The notes beneath the pieces were generated by a model that was not told the origin of the DNA, searched no databases, and was given only the letters and a program-made list of their open reading frames with translations. Both the position numbers and the translations under genes were made by a program. A stretch of 64,000 nucleotides of DNA, taken from assembly GCF_905404315.1 (NCBI RefSeq), contig NC_066287.1:8990001-9054000 (forward strand), written 5' to 3'. This DNA is from Leptidea sinapis. Taxonomy: Eukaryota > Arthropoda > Insecta > Lepidoptera > Pieridae. Of the stretch, positions 42,355-52,651 are shown piece by piece (the stretch's first letter is position 1; every line of letters starts with the position of its first letter).

Positions 42355-43770
42355 ACTTGCTCTTGATAGTGATTTTCATTATTATAACACTATAAATAAG
42401 GGATTGCTTGTAACTAATTCTAGTAGGCTTCATAAGATACATTATAGCTTTAAGGGTAAATGTATATATACACTTTTATAATAAAGTCCTAGCCACTGTT
42501 CAGGCATTATCTATAGATAAAGGAGAATGGGACTTTTGGGCCTGATGGTTAACAAGTTGAGATTTACTTTAAAAAAAGGGTATATTTTTCTGATGTAAAA
42601 TACAAAAAATTAGCTCGTTTTGCAATCTACAAACCGAAAAAACATTAAAATAAAGGAAACCGATTAAAATGTCGGAATCGAATGAATAATAAATCGATTA
42701 AAATAACATTAAGATCCAGTTGTTTTATTTCAATAATATTAGTAAGGTGCATATTTTATGTTCGAATTATTATTATTTTCTCAGGAAAAAACAGAACTGA
42801 GCAATTACTTTATTATCAATAGATCGATCAATAAATCGCTTTACACCAAAAATCGATACTAGTCAAATCCTTGTTCCTCAACGCTAACTTCACTTTGACA
42901 ATGATAGTCTGACAGATCATTTCGTTTCTTCGTCATTGTCACTTCGTTTCTTGTTGAATTCGTTGAGCTACTGACTTGTTGACTACCTACCAAATGAATT
43001 CCAAGGAAAGTAATTGTCTCTCGCAGTCTGTTTTACATTTCATGTATGAGCTAATGAGTATATACTATTCTTATCTGAGCAAATAAAACTATCTTTTAAT
43101 TTAGGTATACTATATTATATTATCTTATTACGAATTGTCTTATATTATAATACAAAAAAATGTCGCTACAGTAGTAGATAGGTAGGTATTTTTTATCTAA
43201 AACAAAAAACAAGGTTGGTACCTACCCAACTAATATAAGTATGTGATAAATCCTTAGCAGCTAGGTATTTAATAAACCTAGAATAGATGAGCTGTCAACA
43301 TACTCATATACTTTTAGACATAGCCTCATTTGTAATTCTTCGATTACTCATCTCCTAGATTGACAAATCTTGCAAAATTTTCAATTATGGATTATTTAAA
43401 TGTTATCTTTTAAATGGCGCTACTTTCATTTTGTTATCACCTGGGCCCAGGAATGAATGGAAGCGTTTCAGTCTCCTTTAAATGTTTAAAAAAAAATGGC
43501 TCTGTCGTAAATCCTATTACTCTACAGCTGAATACCTAAGTGATCGGACAGCCTGGGACCAGATTATTTTATAGCGATAGAAATGACTCCACAAATATTG
43601 TATATTTTTATTGAAATGACCGCAAAAAAAGAATGCTGGGAGAGTTTATTGCGCCGCTTCTTCTCTCTCAGAGCGCCATTTGTTTCCGAAGCGGTAGTAG
43701 TAACTAGTATATTAGAAACTACTCCAAAATAATTCTAAAGGAATCAATAAGAAAATAAATGCCTTTTATA
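42355..43770 (+). mobile_element. LINE family J2 3' end, split by an insertion
   Basis: 42355-42521 (GGGATTGCTTGTAACTAATT to CAGGCATTATCTATAGATAA) and 43477-43770 (TTTAAATGTTT, GGCTCTGTCGTAAATCC to CTAAAGGAATCAATAAGAA) together match the minus-strand copy at 20335-20833. Between them is a 955-bp foreign segment. Confidence 0.85.
42522..43476. mobile_element. Spy-like DNA transposon (non-autonomous), 955 bp
   Basis: Inserted exactly between AAA and TTT of the J2 LINE. Joining the flanks restores the uninterrupted J2 sequence with no base gained or lost, so there is no target duplication. The ends GGAGAATGGGAC and (inverted) GGAGACTGAAAC agree in 9 of 12. Insertion between AAA and TTT without duplication is the described hallmark of the Spy group of eukaryotic DNA transposons. 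No transposase frame is visible inside. Confidence 0.65.
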
Positions 43771-43774
43771 AACT

Positions 43775-44730
43775 TTCATGTATAATTTTAAGTTTGTACT
43801 TGTATGATGTTCAAAGTAATATCGTTTTTCACTCTCAATCTTTCATAGTTGTTCATAAAAATATCTAATTAAAGCTAGTTACACACACAAACCACAAAGT
43901 CCATTAGATAACCTATTACTTATAATGACCGATAGTTGCTTTAAACAGGGTATTAAAATGAAAATGGATATGGCGCATCCGCGTTATTAAATTGGCGGCG
44001 ACAAAAGCATGGTTTGGAAGACGAAAAAAATAAAACCGGTTAACGTTTACGTACATGATGAACTTTATATTCAATTTTGTATTACCGCTAGCGGTTATTG
44101 GCTATTTAAAATAATTTTAATTGTGTCTTTGAACACACCGGTTCAGAGCGGTTTTTATCTATCATCATAACCGAGCATTGACATAGTAAAGTAACACTTT
44201 TAGTAATATACACACATATTCACCACTTGTATTGCTTTCTGAAATAACCGGTTAGTAAGAATTCATAAAACTCCTTTAACGTTTACACTCCGAACGCAAA
44301 TAATAGATACTAACCGCTTTTAAGTATTGACAACCGGTAACCGTAAAGTCAGTTCCAAACCTTGACTGAAATTAAAATTTGTTTGAAATAATGGTATGTA
44401 ATAAAGCGTATTTCTATACACTTGACCCAAACTGCTGTAACAGAATAAAGTCTCCAGTCGCTTTAATTGGCCGATAAAGATAGAATTTACAACAGGTACT
44501 TAAAGACATGCTTTGAAATTGAGTTTCTTCTGAAATAATGGTGTTGAAATCATTATTTTAAACCGATTTTCACAGTCAGTTATCCGTGACAATAGCACTC
44601 TCAAGAGTCGATTTAATCTTGAAATTGATTCTAGAAAACAGACTTAAGTGTATACGGCACTCAACAAATTGTACTTCTACAGGGGACCTATACATCATTT
44701 CAAAGTACAATAAACTTGAAGCTTACTTTT
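43775..44730. other. Repeat-poor stretch, no gene seen
   Basis: No recurrent family apart from a short CTTGTATGATG-like block near 43800. It contains four ACCGGT(T)-type motifs (see separate entry). Confidence 0.45.
44034..44338. promoter_or_regulatory. Cluster of AACCGGTT-type motifs
   Basis: AACCGGTT at 44034-44041 and 44246-44253, ACCGGTT at 44137-44143, AACCGGT at 44332-44338, about 85-110 bp apart. The palindrome resembles the binding motif of Grainyhead-family factors. A TTAACGTTTAC block occurs twice in the same stretch (~44039 and ~44277), which may point to an old duplication instead. Confidence 0.3.
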
Positions 44731-44734
44731 TATT

Positions 44735-44985
44735 TTTACACAAATAAAATTTGAAAACAAAATCTTATGAACGATGAACTCGAACCCACGACCTCTGGCG
44801 TTCCGTGCCAGTGCTCTGCCAACTGAGCTAAACATTCGAGTGACGTATCATCATAAAATCATGTATGCTTTGTTCAACTCTCACGTTGTGGCTTCATCTA
44901 CAGGATCTACTTTACAGTTGATAATCTGCTCAACCCCAATATTTGCATATTAGGAAATTGACTTGAGATGTCGCGCTTGTAAATC
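44735..44985 (-). repeat. tRNA-like repeat, long inverted copy
   Basis: Minus-strand module with box B (GAACTCGAACCCACG on plus), anticodon stem-loop (CTCTGGCGTTCCGTGCCAG) and box A (CCAACTGAGCTAAAC). It is followed by the family's other block (CTCTCACGTTGTGGCTTCAT, CTACAGGATCTACTTTACAG, TTGATAATCTGCTCAACCCC). It shows that the tRNA-like part is not at the terminus of the repeat. Confidence 0.75.
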
Positions 44986-45004
44986 TAAGCAATTTGTTAT
45001 GTAC

Positions 45005-45425
45005 ACCACAAACACCCAACACACCGCAAACGGGTAAGAGGCTCACGTGATGGAAAGAGGTGAGGCAACCGCCCATGGACATCCGCAAGATCAGGTGTGT
45101 CAAGAAATGCGTTGCCGGCCTTTAAGGTGGGAGTATGCTTTTTTCTTGAAGGTCCCTAAGTCGTATCTGTTCGGGAAAACAGCAGCCGGTAATTGATTCC
45201 ACAAAGTGGCTGTGCGAGGCAAGAAATTTCTAACAATACAGACGTCTACGTGGTGCGGGTGGTACTTTGCACGTAGTGTCCGGTGGTGGAATTCGGCCGC
45301 TGGAATCAACCCGAACAGGTCCTCTGAGCACTCCCCGTGATAAATGCAGTAGAAGATGCAGAGAGAACCCACATCTCTACGCAATGCCAAAGAATCAAGC
45401 CGATCGGAGATGGCTTGATTTCACA
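45005..45425 (-). pseudogene. CR1/Jockey-group LINE, 3' end (family C1)
   Basis: The minus frame ALRRDVGSLCIFYCIYHGEC, LFGLIPAAEFHHRTLRAKYH, NFLPRTATLWNQLPAAVF and YDLGTFKKKAYSHLKGRQR is the end of the ORF of the element at 52.65 kb, followed by the shared 3' UTR (GGCAACCGCCCATGGACATC on plus). Truncated at ~45425; a few residues are lost in the HHVDV region. Confidence 0.85.
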
Positions 45426-45429
45426 CAAT

Positions 45430-45805
45430 TTCCTGAGGATTCGAATAAATAAATATATATATATATATTTATTTAACCTAAATTAACATTATTATATTAG
45501 CAATTACTTTTACTAATATAGCCTTAAAATTTACTAAGGTTAAAACATAACCGCCCTATTGTTCCGAGTTGGGCGTAAATAGCCAAGACACAGTTTATAA
45601 TAATGCTACTTACGATCTATCTTTGAATATGTATGTTAATATGTTCAAAAATTAATATTTACTTCTATAATGAAGTTTAATTATAATATCACGGCTGAGA
45701 CAATAATATACCTGCGACATACAGACAAACTAACCGAACGAGAGAGATCAACTTCTGTAACAGACATACAGTGACTCGTTTTAATTGACCAGTAACTGAT
45801 TTTAG
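45430..45805. other. No gene recognised
   Basis: Starts with an (AT)n run near 45452-45470; otherwise unassigned. Confidence 0.45.
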
Positions 45806-45814
45806 TTTACCATT

Positions 45815-46117
45815 GCGAGACTCCTTTGCACATGATTCCGGCTAGATTATGGGTACCACAACGGCGCCTATTTCGGCCTTGAAGCAGTAATGTGTAAACA
45901 TTACTGTGTTTCGGTCTGAAGGACGCCGTAGCTAATGAAATTATTGGGCAAATGAGACTTAACATCTTATGTCTCAAGGTGACGAGCGCAATTGTAGTAC
46001 CGCTCAGAATTTTTGGTTTTTCAAGGATCCTGAGCGGCACTGCATTGTAATGCGCAGGGCATATCAATTATCATCAGCTTAACGTCCTGCTCGTCTTATC
46101 CCTTATTTTCATAAAAA
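45815..46117 (-). repeat. Repeat A, inverted near-complete copy
   Basis: From GAGACTCCTTTGCACATGAT to CTTATCCCTTATTTTCATAA followed by an A run. All family blocks are present. Confidence 0.85.
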
Positions 46118-46119
46118 AA

Positions 46120-46615
46120 AAACAAATCGTTTTAGTACAGCCACGCCTTGCATTAGCTTCTCAGTATTTTGAGTATTTTTATTTAGCCAACGCACACATT
46201 GCAAAATCAAAATTGGACACGTATTAACGGGCTGTCAGGTTATCTATAAGATAGTATATTCTAAGTCTTTGTATCAACTTTGTATCAAACATATAACGAC
46301 AAACATAGAACACTACGTAATGAAACATGTTTTAAGCCGGGCAGGCCTATAAACGAACGGCTTAAGATAACTAACTACGCGGGCTTAGAGCCTCAAAGAG
46401 AGTTATGGCCTCCGAAATACATATAAAGACTCTTATTTCTGATAGTTAAAACAGGTCAGGTCAGCTTCCTCTGTATCTATGCAGTGTTATTTATAACTAG
46501 CCTTTGTTTTAATACATTTTCTCTTGAGTTTAAAAATATAGTAGATTATGTTATAGAAGACAATAATGCATTCTTGACTTGTTCTGAACAGGCCACCTAT
46601 TTACACAATTGTATA
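46120..46615. other. No gene recognised
   Basis: Unassigned. Confidence 0.45.
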
Positions 46616-46621
46616 ATTTAA

Positions 46622-46860
46622 CTAGCTGCCACAGCAAACGTTGTATTGCCAATTAAAGTAATAAAAAAAAAATTTAGTGTACGAATTTCTCAGACCTACC
46701 AAATATATCGTACATAAAATTTATCGTACTACAATAATCATTATATTCGATTACCATCTTGCAACTCTATTGAATATCTGTGGATTCAATATTAAAATCG
46801 CGACACAAAATCATGTGTTGATCGTAGTGTTTTTTAGTTTATAACACATCCTATTTTACT
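46622..46860 (-). mobile_element. Helitron-like element, degraded
   Basis: Minus-strand 3' end CTAGCTGCCACAGCAAACGT, then CGTTGTATTGCCAATTAAAG and ATTAAAATCGCGACACAAA, as in the copy at 2268-2573. Confidence 0.6.
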
Positions 46861-46864
46861 TCAT

Positions 46865-47490
46865 TCATCATTACTACATCATTAAACATATAATTTAATA
46901 AACTCAGAAAGTAGGAGTGTTATCCCAGTCTTGATTAAACAAGATTCATAAAAAGTGAAGCAGAAAGCGATACACGAAAGAAATTCCGTTTAAAAGTATA
47001 AAAAGCTAAAATGTAATGAATTACTAGAACTGAGCGGCGATATAGTAATGGATTAAGTAACAGGGTTTGCGTTTCTATGTTCTTCGTTCATGCAATTTAA
47101 ATCAATCGGATGTTTAGATGGTTGGATGGGAAATCGTTTAGGATTCCATTCAGCGGCAATCGAAAACGAAAAGCAATATTATTTTATTTCCATCAAGCTG
47201 GAGCTATGAATTCGCTTTCAGCGTCAAACCAGACGTATTGTTCTAGAAACGTCTATCACCTGTACTATTAATAGACGATTGTGACTCGTTTGTTTTAAAT
47301 AAAGCGGCATCAATGATTCGTTGAGATTTAGAATTGTTCCTGAGATGGTCTGCTATTTGATCACTTTTTTGTTTATTTTCTGTATTTAAGAGGTGTGTAT
47401 GTGAATGTATAGGTGTAGGTGAGTGAGAGTGGCTATTGATTGAGTGTATTCGATCTAAAATTGTATTTTTGTGTGTAGTTACAATTATAC
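46865..47490. other. No gene recognised
   Basis: Unassigned; no frame over 60 codons resembles a protein. Confidence 0.45.
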
Positions 47491-47492
47491 AG

Positions 47493-47760
47493 ACGACCTA
47501 TATACCCGAGTGGTTAGCGACTCTACCTACTAAGCTGGAGGTCCCGGGTTTGAATCCCGGTAGGTGCAAATATTTATATGATGAATATGGTTTGTTTGTT
47601 TCCGAGTGATACATGTTTATATGTATTTATGTATGTTTAAGTAAGTATATTGTATTAAATATATCGTTGTCTTGCAGCCCATAACACAAGCTATGCCTAA
47701 TTTTGGGGCAAGATAATGTGTATATGATAAAGTGTGTCAATATTATTATTATTATTATAC
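47493..47760 (+). mobile_element. tRNA-derived SINE, second copy
   Basis: Same family as 24586-24890. Box A is mutated (ATACCCGAGTGG) and box B carries one change (GGTTTGAATCC). The body and a (TTA)n tail are kept. Confidence 0.85.
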
Positions 47761-47989
47761 AAGTCCGTAATACGTTTTAACATTAACTGTTCTTATCATA
47801 ATTAATTGACGTGAAACAAGGCAACGTGACGGGTTCTATAGTTCTACACTCAGATATAAAGATTCCAATAATTCCTTACAATCTATCAGGTTATTACAGC
47901 TCTTGTTCTCTAGCAAAACTAGAGGGTCACTGAAGCACTGCAGGCCTTTTAAGACTATACACATTATTTCTGAAGGTGCTTAATATGTT

Positions 47990-48235
47990 AAATATACAAA
48001 TAAAATTTGAATACAAAATTTTATGAACGATGCAGGACTCGAACCCGCGACCTCTCGCGTTCCGTGCGAGCGCTCTTACTAACTGAGCCAACCGTTCGAG
48101 AGACATATCGTTCAAAAAATTTTGTTTTCAAATTTTAAATGTATATTATACCACAACCTGAGAGTTGAACAAAGCATACAAGATTTTATCAATAGTATAA
48201 TTAATCCCAGAAGTGAGGGTTATCACTTTAAATCA
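47990..48235 (-). repeat. tRNA-like repeat, inverted, plus sense block
   Basis: 47995-48130 holds the best tRNA-like module: box B GGACTCGAACCCGCG, anticodon stem CTCGC/GCGAG and box A CTAACTGAGCCAACC, all on the minus strand. It is followed in the opposite orientation by CACAACCTGAGAGTTGAAC and TTAATCCCAGAAGTGAGGG, so the two halves of the family meet head to head. Confidence 0.7.
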
Positions 48236-48239
48236 TTAC

Positions 48240-48585
48240 AAATTATGTTAAATATGTAAGGAAATACCGAGTTTGAATTAATACAAAAGCCGTGAAGAGT
48301 GTTTAAAACGTTTTGACCTCAGCAACAGAAATTCATAATTGAAATAATCTTGAACGTTAAAATGATATCCAAGGCGACGCTGTTATTATTATTGAGTTGT
48401 ATCAAAATGTAACTACTAGCGACATTTAGTCTATTTTATGTACATTAATACGTTTGTATGACTCTGTGGAATAGGAAAATAATCATTCTGCACTGAATAA
48501 CCAACGAGTTTGCTTATTAGATTCTGGAGTATTACGCCAATTAAGTTTTTTCAAGTAATTAATAGTGAGGTTTGATTGATAAGAT
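48240..48585. other. No gene recognised
   Basis: Unassigned. Confidence 0.45.
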
Positions 48586-48589
48586 ATTT

Positions 48590-49735
48590 TTTGCTGTGTT
48601 GGGTATAATGTCAAAAAATTATTTAGCCAGTGTGCCTAAACTGAAAGGTTCCTTCCTAGAGGACAGGGAAAATACGAATGAATAGACATTCGCGATTAAA
48701 AACTGCTCGTATTACAAGGTATGTAACATCGTGTTCATCCAGTGGTAGGAAAAGATATAAAACCCGAAGACGTTGTACATGCATATCAAGAAAAAGAAGA
48801 CTTCGAATAGCTGTGGGATAAGCTCAAATCTCCGTTTGAAGAGTTAGGTTTTTTGAGGAGGATTTTGTTATTGCGTCACTTGATATCAGTACGGTGAGAA
48901 AAATGTGAAGATATGACCACTTACGTGAGTCAAATTGTGGAAATATCGCCATAGTTCATAGTCGAACTGGTTTTAAAATAACTGATAAGTGGATTGGATT
49001 ATTGATGCTCGCAGGATTACCAGACAAGTGTTCGCCGATGATCATGGCCTCCGAGCATTCTGGTATTGCAATTACGGATGACGTCACAAAGATAAATTTG
49101 TTAGATTTGGAACCGAAAGAATTGGTGAGAATGACTTCAAATGAAATGCAGAATACTAAAGCGGCGTTTGCATCCAAATGGGCCAAAATTAAACCAAAAC
49201 CGTCTGGGTTTCTGCCAACACTAATCCGATCAATAATAAATTCACAATATTTATGGTATAGGTGAAAATAAAAACATAACCTGCTACAAATGCAAAACTC
49301 CAGGTCACTATCGTAATCAGCGTCCAATGGTAGAAAAATAAGCAAAAATTCGACAAATATATTAAGTGTTGTAAGACCAGTGGTTAGTGGATTCGGGAGC
49401 TAGTGTTCACATGCCGGAAATTGCAAGTTAGTTGCAAGAAATTTCAAGTCCACAGACATGCCCCGAGATTATGATAACAAATCATGAGAAACTTCAAGTT
49501 TCATGCAAAGGAAATGTTAAAATATCAATGCAACAAGGCTATGTATAACAATCAAAGATATTTGTGTGTTCCAAGCCTGCCAACAAACTTATTCTCAATA
49601 AGTCAATTGATAAAGAACAACAACAGTGTTTCTTTCACAGACAGTGAGTGTTTGATATACAATGCAAAGAAAGAATTGGTGGCGATGTTGCTTACCTGCT
49701 TGATGGTGTATACAAGTTGGACTTATGTACTATGA
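48590..49735 (+). pseudogene. Ty1/copia-type retrotransposon relic, gag and protease
   Basis: Remnant of a Copia-group LTR element. In order: an N-terminal gag stretch near VPKLKGSFLED with stops; a gag core with TGFKITDKWIGLLMLAGLPD and a PMIMASEHSGIAIT stretch; a zinc knuckle CYKCKTPGH in which the last ligand Cys is replaced by Arg (CGT); and an aspartic-protease start WLVDSGASVHMP. Several frameshifts and stops interrupt it. No LTR was identified. An RTE piece follows at 49745, and a reverse-transcriptase scrap lies beyond it. Confidence 0.8.
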
Positions 49736-49744
49736 ATGAATGAA

Positions 49745-50035
49745 TGAACTCTCTAGTTTCTTCATTATTCGAATGTCTATCGACATAGGCCTCCTCCAGA
49801 TCCTTCCATTTCTGTCTATCTTTTTTTCTTCTCCAGGTGGTTCCTACCACTTTTTTTTAAATCATCTTCCCTTCCTTGATTATTTGTCTTCCTCTATTTC
49901 TTTTACCGTGTCTAGGATACCATTCAATAACATTTTTTGTCCTATTTCCTTTACTGTCCCTTATTGCATGACCTGCCTAGCGTTTATCAGCACCCATTTA
50001 AGTTTCTTAACATTAATTTCAATACTTTCTAGTTT
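49745..50035 (-). mobile_element. RTE-type LINE, 3' end, nested in Copia relic
   Basis: On plus, CGACATAGGCCTCCTCCAGA, CCTTCCATTTCTGTCTATC and TAGGATACCATTCAATAAC; the minus strand gives a GHAIRD... VIEWYPRHGKRNRG-type end and a final KWKDLEEAYVD-like stretch, typical of RTE ORF ends. It lies between Copia protease and Copia reverse transcriptase pieces. Confidence 0.65.
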
Positions 50036-50077
50036 AGTTTTCTTCTTTATTACTATTATAATTCTAAATGTTCAGTT

Positions 50078-50150
50078 GCAAATTGAAAAAGGAAGTGTAT
50101 GGATTAAAAGAATTCGCCTTAGTTTGGTATGAGAAAGTTTGGGATAAAAA
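50078..50150 (+). pseudogene. Copia reverse-transcriptase scrap
   Basis: KLKKEVYGLKEFALVWYEKV matches the conserved L-K-K-x-x-Y-G-L-K-x-x-x-x-x-W-Y stretch of Copia reverse transcriptases. Integrase and the rest of the reverse transcriptase between protease and this block are missing. Confidence 0.65.
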
Positions 50151-50154
50151 TACT

Positions 50155-50635
50155 ATTAAAAACTGTACACAAGGTAGCTTTTGAGGGGTTTATTTTATTA
50201 ATAAGCACATTACGCCTGATTTGGCGGCTCAGGGGGTAATACAATCGTTTTTTGAATAATGGTGTCCAAAAGGTATCGTACACATCAAGATAATGATGAG
50301 AGTAATTAAACTAAGGTCAAACAGCACTTGAGAACACCCTACTCATGCAATATCCCTAACGATCCAACCATTATCAAAGCCATGGGTTGCCAGAATTTGC
50401 AATTTTATGTCATCTACTATCGGACCCGAGACATGTTTTCATGACCGAACGTTGTTTTAATATTAGCAAGCAGAGAACTGATTATAATGGAAGCGAAATG
50501 GTGGAATTCTTGAGTAATATGTTCCTGACATCCATAAATTCCGAGAAAACTTAAAATTTTCTTTTAACATATCCATTTGACAAGTGCTGATTTATGTTTA
50601 ATTTGGTTACAATATTAGAATATTAAGTAGTATCT
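50155..50635. other. Possible Copia integrase trace, otherwise unassigned
   Basis: Around 50468-50520 a plus frame reads QRTDYNGSEMVEFLSNMF, resembling the R-T-D-N-G-x-E block of Copia integrase with one extra residue. Its position after the reverse transcriptase scrap is not the normal order, so this is weak. Confidence 0.25.
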
Positions 50636-50639
50636 TACA

Positions 50640-50790
50640 ATAAAAAAAATCAAATAACCTAAATAATAAGATTTCGATCCATTCTCAGTCTGTGGACAAG
50701 CGTTTTTTAACAATTCTTTTGAATATCGTTATTGTTTTGAACATTTTATGGGATCTTGTAGTAAAAGCTAGCTAGCTATATACAGTGAAA
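50640..50790 (-). mobile_element. LINE family J fragment
   Basis: TTCGATCCATTCTCAGTCTG, GCGTTTTTTAACAATTCTTT, TTTTGAACATTTTATGGGAT and TAGTAAAAGCTAG match the end of the J ORF in reverse, with an internal deletion. Confidence 0.65.
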
Positions 50791-50799
50791 CTAGTCGGT

Positions 50800-51125
50800 C
50801 CTAACACCGAATCGTAACTAAAGCCGATATATAAATAAATATATAAATAAGGTCTTAATTTGTCTATTAATGGCGCAGATATGAGGTATCAAAACAAAAA
50901 AAAAATCGATGTCCTTCCGCCGCAACCCGCTCTCGCCTCTCATCTCCTCACGACTCAAGCACATCTCACCTATAACTATGTATGTAGTAACAAACCTACC
51001 TTGGATGACACCGACTCCAAAAATTATAATAATCGTAATTAGAATAAGATTAATTAATTAGATTGTATAAAAATACGCAATTATTTTTATACTTTTTAGT
51101 GCACATTATACTCGTATATATATTG
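50800..51125. other. No gene recognised
   Basis: A 60-codon frame at 50860-51042 has no recognisable domain. Confidence 0.4.
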
Positions 51126-51129
51126 TTTT

Positions 51130-51660
51130 GGAATAGTGTTTTTGAAGGCGGTTGTTTTTTTGTATTTTTTTTTATATTATGATTTTTAGTGAATTTGAAC
51201 AAACAATTTGTCTAAATATGTGTAAATATACTACATTTTTCAATGCAGCAATGAACGTAAGTACTTTGCAATTTGATTACAGACAGTGTTCCATTACTTT
51301 GTCATGGATTCCGTAATCAGAACCTAACCAAACTCTCACCAAACTATCTTTGAAGTGTATGCTTTCTAATAAAAAGAATCATCGAAATCGGTTGGCGCAA
51401 TATTGAGTTATTCGTAAATTTATCATCCATTTGTTATACGTATGTATAGCAAAATTTAAGACTTGTATGGTTTTCTCATGGATTCCACTGTCAGATCTGG
51501 ACCAAATTACAATGGGACCACTCAGGAAGCACCAGCTTTCAAATAAAAAAAGTGTTATCAAAATCGGTTCACCCAGCCGAAAGTTTTTAGGTAACAAACA
51601 TAAAAAAAATATCGACGAATTGAGAACCTCCTCCTTTTTTGAAGTCGGTCAAAAAATACA
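51130..51660. repeat. Lepidopteran dispersed repeat (GGAGGAGGTTCTC type)
   Basis: GAATTGAGAACCTCCTCC and TTTTTTGAAGTCGGTC at the right end and GTTTTTGAAGGCGGTTG at the left end, with CAAAATCGGTTCACCCAGCC inside. I recognise these blocks from lepidopteran genomes but cannot name the family. The two overlapping frames over it are not genes. Confidence 0.55.
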
Positions 51661-51664
51661 CAAT

Positions 51665-52645
51665 TTTCTGCAGTGAAAAACAGCCAGTCTAATTTGCTGC
51701 CCAATCATCTGTTGCTTATCATAATTTTTAACATCTTGGACTTTTACAATAAGTGACCATTCAGAATGTTTAGAGTAAGAAAGGGACTCGTCGCCGGAAA
51801 GTATCAATTTATTTAAGTGTTAGGCAACAAAACGTGTGGCGAGCCCATTAAGTCAGCCCTGGAGTGCCAGCTACGAGGGCCTGTCTCTTGTTTGTTGAGG
51901 AACATGAGGGCTCTCGCCCAGAGAGCACCTTAATCATAAGTGCTTACTCAATGAACAAGGTAACTGCTCTTTCCGGATATTGTGTGTTACTTTTGTATAC
52001 ACAAAATGAAAAAAATTAAAGAATAGAGAAATTTTATAGCAATGTCGTCACGACTTTCGGTTACGCGCCATTTTGATTTTTTACCAAAGTTCCGTATAGT
52101 GACATAAAGAATAATATTTTAGATTGTAAGTGATAAACTAAAAACACTTGCATGCATGTCTATTATAATAAAATAGCTTTAATTTTATACGGAATTTTCT
52201 TTTATTAAGCTTTAACTACTCAATTTCTGTGTAAAATGATATGTCGTAAATACACACACATCTATTTTGTATTTCGGAGAAGGTGCGACATTACCTCACT
52301 AATATACAAAATAAAAATTTATATTATAATTATTTGCAAAATTTCTAATATCTTCCTTTTTAATTTCTTAGTGTCGAAGTGCCTATTATAAAATAATATA
52401 TTTCTGAGATCAAAGTATAGTTTCTTGAGTGTTTGTCTATGCCTATAACAAAGTCAAATGAACTTCATTCAATTAGGCCTAAGTAAAGTAAGCGCTTTTG
52501 AATCGTCACTACGAAAATTTCCTTTAAATTAGTGAATTTATCATAATATGTTCGTAAAAAGTTGAGCAAAGGGACGAACATACAAGAAACTCATCAACCA
52601 CTCTTTTCCATGAAATAGAGTATTTTATAATTGCTGTAAAATACA
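51665..52645. other. No gene recognised
   Basis: 51830-51960 is GC-richer (GTCAGCCCTGGAGTGCCAGC) but no exon signals stand out. The remainder is AT-rich. Confidence 0.4.
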
Positions 52646-52651
52646 TAAGAA

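Noticed and set aside
49002..49345. 129-codon minus frame over the Copia gag region
   Set aside because: The plus strand carries recognisable gag sequence in the same place; the minus frame is antisense.
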